A stretch of DNA of 14,995 nt from the NCBI GenBank assembly GCA_900754495.1, contig CAAEDC010000093.1, forward strand, positions 1 to 14,995, in the 5' to 3' direction. The notes under the pieces were generated by a model that saw nothing but the letters and a program-made list of their open reading frames with translations, was not told the DNA's origin and made no database searches. Position 1 is the stretch's first letter. Each line of letters starts with the position of its first letter. This document shows positions 1 through 5,859 of the stretch, piece after piece. Source of the stretch: Eggerthellaceae bacterium. Lineage in GTDB: Bacteria > Actinomycetota > Coriobacteriia > Coriobacteriales > Eggerthellaceae. A program made the position numbers and the translations under genes.

Positions 1-337
1 CATGACGGCGCCGCGAGGGCCGCGCGATCCTCTCTGGCGGATCCCTCGTCCGCCCGCGCCCGCGACGGCGCCTCGCCGCCGCTTCCGCGCGTTGCCTTTC
101 GCCGTCGCATGCCGTCCGGCCCCGCCCTCTCGTCGCCGCGCCGCAAAGCGCCTCCCTTCGTTCAAAAAATCTCCCATATTGCCCCACATCGATGTTCGAC
201 CCCATATGTAGTGGCTGTTCGCTCCGTGTAACCCATATATGGGATGCCAGGGGATGATCATGGTGGCAGCGGAAAGGGAAGAAGGGGCTGATTTCGGCAT
301 TTTCCCACGTCGATCCTCAACCGGTGGGGGAATCTCA
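1..337. other. Region upstream of mraZ without a defensible gene
   Basis: Open frames exist here on both strands (for example + 2-211, and a minus-strand frame from an ATG at 177 running off the left edge). Their translations are low-complexity Arg/Ala/Gly/Pro sequence with no recognisable motif and no convincing ribosome binding site, as expected by chance in GC-rich DNA. Positions 1-160 are very GC-rich; 161-260 become much more AT-rich (TTCAAAAAAT, CATATATG), which fits a control region. What can be supported is a set of TGGG/CCCA repeats at 173-253. A divergent minus-strand gene starting here cannot be excluded, because the window ends at position 1. Confidence 0.5.
173..253. promoter_or_regulatory. 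Distal cluster of MraZ-like TGGG/CCCA boxes with a palindrome
   Basis: CCCA (TGGG on the minus strand) occurs at 173-176 and 183-186, exactly 10 bp apart, and again at 201-204 and 232-235. On the + strand TGGGA starts at 240 and GGGGA at 250, also 10 bp apart. The 232-235 and 240-243 boxes form the perfect palindrome CCCATATATGGG (232-243). A 10 bp period of TGGG (TGGGN with 5 nt spacers) is the known recognition pattern of MraZ in E. coli. That this distal set binds MraZ, or controls a divergent transcript, is inference. Confidence 0.4.
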
Positions 338-379
338 TTGCGATGTGGGATGAAATGGGATAGAATTTCACGCATCGGG
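325..379 (+). promoter_or_regulatory. Proximal MraZ operator boxes
   Basis: TGGG occurs at 325-328, 346-349 and 356-359, and CGGG at 376-379. The starts 346, 356 and 376 are in a strict 10 bp register, with the 366 position degenerate (TTTC); 325 is 21 bp before 346. MraZ is known to bind direct TGGG repeats with 10 bp periodicity in front of its own gene and to repress the dcw operon. Overlap with the predicted -35/-10 spacer and the start point supports autorepression by steric occlusion. Confidence 0.6.
338..366 (+). promoter_or_regulatory. Predicted sigma70-type promoter of mraZ and the dcw cluster
   Basis: A -35 element TTGCGA (338-343, 4 of 6 matches to TTGACA) is separated by exactly 17 bp from a -10 element TAGAAT (361-366, 5 of 6 matches to TATAAT). 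The predicted transcription start is near 373, giving a leader of about 36 nt to the chosen mraZ start at 409. Two TGGG boxes sit inside the spacer and one CGGG box just past the start point, so a bound MraZ would block RNA polymerase. Assignment rests on hexamer match and position only. Confidence 0.6.
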
Positions 380-397
380 ATAACCATGCGATGCGAC

Positions 398-408
398 GGA
401 AGGAAGGA
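398..408 (+). promoter_or_regulatory. Ribosome binding site deciding the mraZ start
   Basis: A purine run GGAAGGAAGGA ends directly before the ATG at 409; its GGAAGG part (398-403) lies 5 nt upstream. The in-frame ATG at 391 has no such sequence before it, so 409 is preferred. Confidence 0.5.
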
Positions 409-912
409 ATGGCGAAGGTCGTCGACAGCAACGATGGCGTGCAGGTGGCGGAAGCTGCCGGTGCCGCCGCGGGCGCGCGGCCTGCGTTCGACCTCCACGG
501 CGAATACCGTTTCAAGGTGGATGACAAGGGGCGCGTGTCCCTTCCCTCCAAGTTCCGCAAGGTGATCTCGAAAGACCTCGTGGTTACGCTCAACCCCGAT
601 GACGAATGCCTGTGGGTGTTCGACCCGGACGAGTTCAACCGGTGGATCGACCAGCTGTTCGTGGATAGCTTCGGCAAGTACGACTCCTCGAACAAGCAGC
701 ACATCAAGCTCCGCAGCAAGCTGAAGCGCCGCTCGGAGGACGTGCAGATCGACGCCTCCGGTCGAATCATGCTCCCCGCCAAGATGCGCGGCGCGGTCGA
801 CATCGACAAAGACGTCGTCATCGTGGGCAACACGGGCTACTTCGAGGTGTGGGATGCGAAGCGTTGCGACGAGGCGGACGAAGACGTCGACCTCGACCTC
901 CTGTTCCACTAG
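409..912 (+). CDS. mraZ: MraZ, transcriptional regulator of the dcw cluster
   Basis: DNA-binding regulator, first gene of the cluster. In characterised bacteria MraZ forms ring-like oligomers and binds TGGG direct repeats upstream of itself, repressing mraZ, rsmH and downstream genes. From 409 the product is 167 aa. It has the two tandem AbrB/SpoVT-like half domains of the family: the first starts near residue 30 (HGEYRFKVDDKGRVSLP, with DKGR at 39-42), the second near 108 (EDVQIDASGRIMLPAKMRG, with ASGR at 116-119). The family is usually about 140-150 aa; this one carries about 27 extra Ala/Gly/Val-rich residues before the first domain and an acidic tail (DEADEDVDLDLLFH). The in-frame ATG at 391 would add six residues but lacks a ribosome binding site. 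Candidate boxes lie directly upstream. Only 19 bp separate it from rsmH. Confidence 0.95.
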   Translation: MAKVVDSNDGVQVAEAAGAAAGARPAFDLHGEYRFKVDDKGRVSLPSKFRKVISKDLVVTLNPDDECLWVFDPDEFNRWIDQLFVDSFGKYDSSNKQHIKLRSKLKRRSEDVQIDASGRIMLPAKMRGAVDIDKDVVIVGNTGYFEVWDAKRCDEADEDVDLDLLFH

Positions 913-916
913 TCGC

Positions 917-921
917 AAGGA
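917..921 (+). promoter_or_regulatory. Ribosome binding site deciding the GTG start of rsmH
   Basis: AAGGA lies 10 nt before GTG at 932. It is only 1 nt from the alternative in-frame GTG at 923, so 932 is the likely start. Confidence 0.5.
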
Positions 922-931
922 CGTGAGCTGC

Positions 932-1888
932 GTGACAAACCAATATCGGCATACACCGGTTCTGCTCGCCGAGTGCCTCGAATACCTGAACCTTGAAACG
1001 AAGCACACATTCGTGGATGCAACGCTCGGCGGCGCAGGCCATTCCCTCGAAGCGGCCAAGAGGCTGGGGAAGGACGGAACGCTCATCGGCATCGATCAGG
1101 ACGACATGGCTCTTGAAGCCGCCGCCCTAAAACTCGGGATGATGCCGGAGGACGACCGACCGACCATCGAGCTTCTGCACGGCAACTTCGGGGATATGGA
1201 CGAGTTGCTCCTCTCCGCGGAGGTTCCCGGGATCGATGCGTTCCTGTTCGATCTCGGGGTTTCGTCTCCGCAGCTTGATGTGCCCTCGCGCGGCTTCTCC
1301 TTCAAGGAGAACGGCCCCCTTGATATGCGGATGGATCCGGGAAAACAGACCCTAACCGCAGCAGAGATCGTCAACACCAGAAACACAGCTGATCTCGCTC
1401 GGATCATCCGTGCCAATTCGGACGAGAAGTGGGCCAGCCGCATTGCGGAGTTCATCGTGCGCGAGCGCGAGAAGGCTCCCATCACGCAGACCGAGCAGTT
1501 GGTGGACATCATCAAGGCCGCCATCCCCGCCTCGGCGCGGCGTGCGGGCGGCCACCCCGCCAAGCGCACGTTCCAAGCGCTGCGCATCGAGGTGAACGGG
1601 GAGCTCGACGTCCTGCGTCGCGGCCTCGATGCGGCGATCCGCTGGTTGAACCCCGGCGGGCGCGTGGCGGTGATCAGCTACCACTCGCTTGAGGACCGCA
1701 TCGTCAAGGACACGTTCGCCTCGCTTGCCAACCGGTGCACCTGCCCGCCGGATTTCCCGACGTGCATGTGCGGCCGATCGCCGATCGTCAAGATCGTCAC
1801 GCGCCGTCCGCTGCTTCCCACAGCAGAGGAGATAGAGCGCAACCCGCGCGCCCGCAGCGCCAAGCTGCGCGTCGCGGAACGCTTGTAA
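932..1888 (+). CDS. rsmH: RsmH (MraW), 16S rRNA C1402 N4-methyltransferase
   Basis: S-adenosylmethionine-dependent enzyme that methylates N4 of C1402 in the decoding centre of 16S rRNA; it is a cytoplasmic protein conserved in dcw clusters. With the GTG start at 932 the product is 318 aa, the usual length. Visible motifs are the N-terminal HTPVLLAECL (7-16), SAM-binding DATLGGAGHS (29-38) and GIDQDD (53-58), FDLGVSSPQLDVPSRGFSF (106-124), HPAKRTFQALRIEVN (208-222) and SYHSLEDR (249-256). A four-cysteine insertion CxC-x6-CxC (C269, C271, C278, C280) precedes the conserved C-terminus. An earlier in-frame ATG at 854 would overlap mraZ and adds unrelated residues, so it is rejected. Several stretches of the 5' half are near 53-60% GC against about 67-78% in the 3' half. 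Confidence 0.96.
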   Translation: MTNQYRHTPVLLAECLEYLNLETKHTFVDATLGGAGHSLEAAKRLGKDGTLIGIDQDDMALEAAALKLGMMPEDDRPTIELLHGNFGDMDELLLSAEVPGIDAFLFDLGVSSPQLDVPSRGFSFKENGPLDMRMDPGKQTLTAAEIVNTRNTADLARIIRANSDEKWASRIAEFIVREREKAPITQTEQLVDIIKAAIPASARRAGGHPAKRTFQALRIEVNGELDVLRRGLDAAIRWLNPGGRVAVISYHSLEDRIVKDTFASLANRCTCPPDFPTCMCGRSPIVKIVTRRPLLPTAEEIERNPRARSAKLRVAERL

Positions 1889-1899
1889 GCAGAGAACCG

Positions 1900-1933
1900 C
1901 TTCGGCCGAAGGGGCATCGCTCCTCGGCCGAAG
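1900..1933 (+). other. Strong hairpin in the rsmH-ftsL spacer
   Basis: TCGGCCGA occurs twice, at 1902-1909 and 1924-1931, and each copy is itself palindromic. TTCGGCCGA (1901-1909) can pair with TCGGCCGAA (1924-1932) as a 9 bp stem. It continues, after one A-C mismatch, with three more pairs and a loop of about 6 nt (GCATCG). No T-run follows, so it is not a canonical intrinsic terminator. It may be an mRNA processing or stability element, or a protein site. Confidence 0.4.
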
Positions 1934-1980
1934 ACGTCCGTAAACCGCCGTGCCCTGCGCGCAGCTGATATGAAACGAGG

Positions 1981-1987
1981 AAGGAGG
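1981..1987 (+). promoter_or_regulatory. Strong ribosome binding site of ftsL
   Basis: AAGGAGG lies 8 nt before the ATG at 1996. It is the best Shine-Dalgarno match that I noted in the window and fixes the ftsL start after a 107 bp spacer. Confidence 0.75.
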
Positions 1988-1995
1988 TTGATCGT

Positions 1996-2463
1996 ATGAG
2001 CGCGGTTCCCGCATATTCGTACCCTCAGCCCCGACGACAGCCTCAGCGCGCGCCGCGTCCCCAGGTCCGCGCCATCCCCGGCGGCGGCCGCCGTACGCAG
2101 GAGCAGGGCGTTTCCAACCAGGCGCTCACGCTCGTCAAGGTGGCTGCAGCCGCGCTCATCGCGTTCGCGCTGGTGTGCTGCGTCCGTGTGGCGCTTTCCG
2201 CCGCGACCGTCACCACCGCGATGGAGTCCCAGGAGCTCAGCCAGCAGATCGCCCAGGTGCGCGAGCAGGGCAACGCCCTCGAGGTGACCCATAGCACGCT
2301 CGCCAACCCCTCGCACGTCAAGATGGCGGCAGCCGGCATGGGCATGATCGCCCCCGAGACCACCGAGTACCTCGACCTCGGCGTCGACGTGGTGGCGACC
2401 GACGAGGCGGGCAACCTGTCGTTGACGCAGAGCCTGGAGCGCGCCGGCGGCCTGGGGGCATAA
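1996..2463 (+). CDS. ftsL: FtsL-like bitopic cell division protein
   Basis: Small single-pass membrane protein expected to join FtsQ/DivIB and a DivIC/FtsB partner in the divisome subcomplex that activates FtsW-FtsI. The 155 aa product has an N-terminal cytoplasmic tail rich in Pro, Arg and Gln (1-43), one membrane segment (about 44-67, LTLVKVAAAALIAFALVCCV) and a short heptad-like stretch (about 75-102, MESQELSQQIAQVREQGNAL). The typical FtsL/DivIC end motif follows (LANPSHVKMAAAGMGMIAP, 102-120). A further 35 or so residues follow without clear features. FtsL sequences are poorly conserved, so the call rests on topology, the end motif and position between rsmH and ftsI. FtsB/DivIC has the same topology, but that gene normally lies elsewhere. 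The stop is 5 bp before ftsI. Confidence 0.85.
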   Translation: MSAVPAYSYPQPRRQPQRAPRPQVRAIPGGGRRTQEQGVSNQALTLVKVAAAALIAFALVCCVRVALSAATVTTAMESQELSQQIAQVREQGNALEVTHSTLANPSHVKMAAAGMGMIAPETTEYLDLGVDVVATDEAGNLSLTQSLERAGGLGA

Positions 2464-2468
2464 TCCCC

Positions 2469-4307
2469 ATGGCATCGCAGCGCCCCACCTCGGAGCGTCG
2501 CGGTTCCCGACGCGGCCGCGGCACCGGGCGTCCTTCGGCCCGCACTTCCCAAAACGCGCGATCGGCGCGCCGCGAGCGCATGTCGAGCACCGCGCAGGCC
2601 ATCGATTCCAACCGCGCGTTCGTCCCCATCCTCATCTTCGCCGCCCTGGCGCTCATCGTGTTCTTCCGCCTGTTCTACCTGCAGGTCATCGTGGCGGGGG
2701 AGTACTCCGAGCAGGCGGAGGAGGCGCGTCTGGTCAGCATCGACGTCGATGCGCGCCGCGGCACGATCTACGACCGCAACGGCACCGTCTTGGCCATCAG
2801 CGTCGATGCGACGACGGTGTACTGCAACCCCTCGGAGGTGAACGACGCGGGGCGCGCCGCGCAGCTGCTTTCCGAGACGCTCGGCGGCCAGATCGCCGAC
2901 TACCTCGGCACGCTCACCCAATCGAACCTGTCGTTTGCCTACCTCGCCCAGAAGATCGACGTCGAGGCGGCGCAGGACCTCGAGGCCAAGCTCGACGAGG
3001 CCCAGGTCAAAGGCATCTACTTCCTCGACGACACCCGCCGCGAGTATCCCAACGGCCAGGTCGGCGGCCAGATCATCGGCGCCTGCGAAATCGCCGTCGA
3101 CGAGGAGAGCGGCACCGAGTACTACTCGGGCATCTCGGGCCTGGAGGCCTATTACGACGACATCCTGTCCGGCACCCCGGGCCGCTACGTCGCCGAGCGC
3201 GGCCAGTACGGCGTGCCCATCCCCGGCGGCGTCCACGAGGACACGCCCGCTGTCGACGGCCAGGACATCGTGATCTCGCTCGACATCACGCTGCAGGGCT
3301 ACCTGGAGGAGCGCCTCGCGCAGGGCGTGGCGGACATCGAGGGCACGGGCGGCAACGCCGTCGTGATGGACGCGGGCACCGGCGAGATCTACGCCGCCGC
3401 CTCCACGCCGTACTTCAACCCCGCCGACCGCTCGGTGGTCGAGGAGGGGGCGACCCAGCTCAAGAGCGTGACCGACCTTCTGGAGCCCGGCTCCATCTTC
3501 AAGACGGTCTCGACGCTGGCGGTCCTCGAGACCGGCACTTACGGGCCCGACGACGAGATCTTCTGCCCCTCCTACATCACCGCGGACGGCTACACCATCT
3601 CCGACGCGCACGCGCGCGGCGACCAGACGATGACGCTGCGCCAGATCCTCGACCAGTCCTCCAACGTCGGCATCTCGCTTGCGGTCGAGGAGATGGGCTT
3701 CCAGGAGCTCTACGACCACATCGTCAAGTACGGCCTGCACAAGAGCACCGGCGTCGACTACCCCGGCGAGGGCGAGGCCGGCACCGACGCGCTGGGCTAT
3801 CTGGTGCCCTTCGACGAGTGGAGCAGGGTCACCGGCTACAACGTCAGCTTCGGCCAGGGCATCTCGGTCACGCCGCTGCAGATGACGCGCTTCTACGGAG
3901 CCATCATCAACGACGGCGTCGCCTGCACGCCGCATTTCCTCATCGCCAAGCCGCAGACCGGCGAGAACCCCGAGTACGCCACCGAGCAGATCGTCGAGAA
4001 CACCTCGGTCCTGCCGACGATGATCGACATGCTCAAGACCGTCGTAACCGACGGCACGGGCACGGCTGCCGCCATCGACGGCTTCGAGGTCGCGGGCAAG
4101 ACCTCCACCGCCGAGATCTACGACGAGGAGAACGGCGGCTACCGCAAGGGCGTGTACAACATCTGCTTCACGGGCTTTTTGGCGGATTCCTCAAGCCAAT
4201 TGGTATGTTTTGTGGGCGCCAACGAGGTTCCCGGCGACCGCGTGGTAACGCCTGTGTTTAAAGATATAATGACTACGGCGATCGATCGCTTCAAGATCAC
4301 GCCGTAG
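2469..4307 (+). CDS. ftsI: FtsI / PBP3-type septal peptidoglycan transpeptidase (class B PBP)
   Basis: Membrane-anchored D,D-transpeptidase that crosslinks septal peptidoglycan, working with FtsW. The 612 aa product has an Arg/Ser-rich cytoplasmic tail (1-49), one membrane anchor (about 50-74, FVPILIFAALALIVFFRLFY) and a PBP dimerisation domain beginning with RRGTIYDRNGTVLA (96-109). The transpeptidase domain (about 268-607) has all three active-site motifs: SIFK with nucleophile S342 and K345, SSN at 397-399, and KTST at 544-547. There are no C-terminal PASTA repeats. The start at 2469 follows ftsL by 5 bp with only a G-run before it, suggesting translational coupling; ATG 2580 (M38) is an alternative that would remove most of the basic tail. 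The last 130 bp drop to about 53-55% GC and contain a possible promoter for murE. Confidence 0.96.
   Translation: MASQRPTSERRGSRRGRGTGRPSARTSQNARSARRERMSSTAQAIDSNRAFVPILIFAALALIVFFRLFYLQVIVAGEYSEQAEEARLVSIDVDARRGTIYDRNGTVLAISVDATTVYCNPSEVNDAGRAAQLLSETLGGQIADYLGTLTQSNLSFAYLAQKIDVEAAQDLEAKLDEAQVKGIYFLDDTRREYPNGQVGGQIIGACEIAVDEESGTEYYSGISGLEAYYDDILSGTPGRYVAERGQYGVPIPGGVHEDTPAVDGQDIVISLDITLQGYLEERLAQGVADIEGTGGNAVVMDAGTGEIYAAASTPYFNPADRSVVEEGATQLKSVTDLLEPGSIFKTVSTLAVLETGTYGPDDEIFCPSYITADGYTISDAHARGDQTMTLRQILDQSSNVGISLAVEEMGFQELYDHIVKYGLHKSTGVDYPGEGEAGTDALGYLVPFDEWSRVTGYNVSFGQGISVTPLQMTRFYGAIINDGVACTPHFLIAKPQTGENPEYATEQIVENTSVLPTMIDMLKTVVTDGTGTAAAIDGFEVAGKTSTAEIYDEENGGYRKGVYNICFTGFLADSSSQLVCFVGANEVPGDRVVTPVFKDIMTTAIDRFKITP
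4243..4270 (+). promoter_or_regulatory. Possible internal promoter ahead of murE
   Basis: A perfect -10 hexamer TATAAT (4265-4270) lies in the coding 3' end of ftsI, with a weak -35 TGGTAA (4243-4248, 3 of 6 matches) 16 bp upstream. The local GC content is about 53-55% against about 70% in the body of ftsI. The predicted start near 4277 would give a leader of about 77 nt before murE. This is a sequence match only, and the -35 is poor. Confidence 0.4.
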
Positions 4308-4311
4308 CCTG

Positions 4312-4337
4312 CATCAGGCCTGATGGATAAGATTTTT
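4312..4337 (+). other. Palindrome plus T-run in the ftsI-murE spacer
   Basis: CATCAGGCCTGATG (4312-4325) is a perfect 14 bp palindrome that folds as a 5 bp stem with a GGCC loop. It is followed 7 bp later by TTTTT (4333-4337). The stem is too short and too far from the T-run for a convincing terminator. It could be a weak attenuator, a leader structure for a transcript starting near 4277, or an operator. Confidence 0.3.
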
Positions 4338-4353
4338 CACGCAGGGGGGCAGA

Positions 4354-5859
4354 ATGGCCAAGACATGCGCCCAGCTTTTCGAGGGTATGGAGGGCACGAT
4401 CATCGGCAATCCGGAGGAGGAGGTCTCCGGCATCGCCTATCGTAGCGACAAGGTGAAACCGGGCGATGCGTTCTTCTGCATCGTCGGTTTGAAGGCGGAC
4501 GGGCATTCGTTCGCGCAGGACGCCATCGACCGCGGCGCCAAGGTGCTCGTGGTCCAGCGCAAGGTCTACCTTGCGGATGCGACCGACGTCACCGAGGTGG
4601 TGGTCCCCGACACGCGCAAGGCCATGGCGCAGGTGTCGGCGAGCTTCCACGACGACCCTTCGAAGGATTTCGCCCTGGTCGGCGTCACGGGCACCAACGG
4701 CAAGACGACCACCACGTTTCTGGTCGAGCACATCGCGCGCGTCGCCGGCAAGCGCACCGGCGTCATCGGCACGGTGGGCGTGCGCGTGGGCGACGAGCGC
4801 GCCAAGACCGCGCACACCACGCCCGAGTCCCCCGACCTGCAGGAGCTGTTCGCGCGCATGCGCGACGCGCATTGCGACGTGGTCGCCATGGAGGTGAGCT
4901 CGCACGCGCTCGATTTGCGCCGCACGTGGGCGACGCGGTTCGCGGTGACGGCGTTCACCAACCTCACCCAGGACCACCTCGACTACCACCACACGTTCGA
5001 GGCGTACTTCGAGGCAAAGGCGCTTCTGTTCTCCAAGGACTATCCCGCCAAGCGCGTCATCTGCATCGACGACAAGTGGGGCCGCGAGCTGCTGCGCCGC
5101 TGCTCCGCCGCGGGCGACAACGTCGTCACCACCGGCTTCGACCCGTCCGCCCAGATCCATCCCGGCGAGATCGTCTACGCGCCCACGCACACCAGCGTCG
5201 AGCTGCATGTGCGCGGCGAGCGCTTCCGCTTCGACTACCCGCTGGCGGGCCGCTTCAACGTCTCCAACATCATGAACGCGTTCGGCATCGGGCTGCAGCT
5301 GGGGATCCCCGCCGACCTCATCGTGCAGGCGCTCTCCGAGTCGCCGCAGGTTCCGGGCCGCCTGGAGCGCGTGCACGCCGCCCATGACGGCGGCGTGTCG
5401 GTGTTCGTCGACTACGCCCACACGCCCGACGCGCTCAAGAAGGCGCTCAGCTCCATCATCGCGCTCACGCCCGGACGCACGATCTGCGTGTTCGGCTGCG
5501 GCGGCGACCGCGACGCGGGCAAGCGCTCCATCATGGGGCGCGAGGCCCTCGAGGCCGATTACGCCATCGTGACGTCGGACAACCCCCGCAGCGAGGATCC
5601 GCTCGCCATCATCGCCGACATCGAAAGCGGCATGGGCGCGGGCTCCGGCCGCTATGAGGTGGTGCCCGACCGCCGCGGCGCCATCGCGCGCGCCCTCGAG
5701 ATCGCCCAGGCGGGCGACTCGGTGCTGATCGCCGGCAAGGGCCATGAGGATTACCAGCTCATCGGCGATAAGGTCCTGCATTTCGACGACCGCGAGGTGG
5801 CAGCCGAGGAGCTCGAGCGCCGCTTCGGCGGCCCCGCCGCGGGCGAGGGGGTCGAGTAG
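4354..5859 (+). CDS. murE: MurE, UDP-MurNAc-L-Ala-D-Glu:meso-diaminopimelate ligase
   Basis: Cytoplasmic ATP-dependent Mur ligase adding the third stem-peptide residue. The 501 aa product has the family layout: an N-terminal UDP-binding domain (about 1-105), a central ATPase with P-loop GTNGKTT (113-119), MEVSSHALDL (179-188), FTNLTQDHLDYH (201-212) and the expected carbamylated lysine K222 in EAKALLF, and a C-terminal domain. The latter contains FVDYAHTPDALKKAL (351-365), GCGGDRDAGKRSIMG (381-395), DNPR (409-412) and GKGHEDYQ (461-468). DNPR is the established signature of meso-diaminopimelate-adding MurE, in contrast to the motif of lysine-adding enzymes, so the cell wall is predicted to be of the meso-DAP type. 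The start is preceded by AGGGGGG (4343-4349). The stop codon directly abuts the murF ATG. Confidence 0.97.
   Translation: MAKTCAQLFEGMEGTIIGNPEEEVSGIAYRSDKVKPGDAFFCIVGLKADGHSFAQDAIDRGAKVLVVQRKVYLADATDVTEVVVPDTRKAMAQVSASFHDDPSKDFALVGVTGTNGKTTTTFLVEHIARVAGKRTGVIGTVGVRVGDERAKTAHTTPESPDLQELFARMRDAHCDVVAMEVSSHALDLRRTWATRFAVTAFTNLTQDHLDYHHTFEAYFEAKALLFSKDYPAKRVICIDDKWGRELLRRCSAAGDNVVTTGFDPSAQIHPGEIVYAPTHTSVELHVRGERFRFDYPLAGRFNVSNIMNAFGIGLQLGIPADLIVQALSESPQVPGRLERVHAAHDGGVSVFVDYAHTPDALKKALSSIIALTPGRTICVFGCGGDRDAGKRSIMGREALEADYAIVTSDNPRSEDPLAIIADIESGMGAGSGRYEVVPDRRGAIARALEIAQAGDSVLIAGKGHEDYQLIGDKVLHFDDREVAAEELERRFGGPAAGEGVE

Noticed and set aside
1..177. A possible divergent minus-strand gene starting at ATG 177 and leaving the window.
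   Set aside because: The frame is open but encodes only Arg/Gly/Ala-rich sequence, with only a weak G-run before the start; too little is visible to support it.
2..211. A possible small + strand protein of 69 residues at the left edge.
   Set aside because: Pro/Arg-rich low-complexity sequence, no visible ribosome binding site within the window, and it runs into the AT-rich box region.
854..931. An earlier ATG start for rsmH at 854.
   Set aside because: It would overlap the mraZ end and add residues unrelated to the family; GTG 932 has AAGGA at 10 nt and gives the canonical MTNQYRHTPVLL start.
2043..3935. A 630-codon minus-strand open frame opposite ftsL and ftsI.
   Set aside because: Same GC-driven shadow effect; the sequence is a repetitive Val/Ala/Asp/Arg mix and the + strand genes are certain.
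4312..4337. Intrinsic terminator between ftsI and murE.
   Set aside because: The stem has only 5 bp and the T-run is separated from it by 7 bp; it is reported as a palindrome of unknown role instead.
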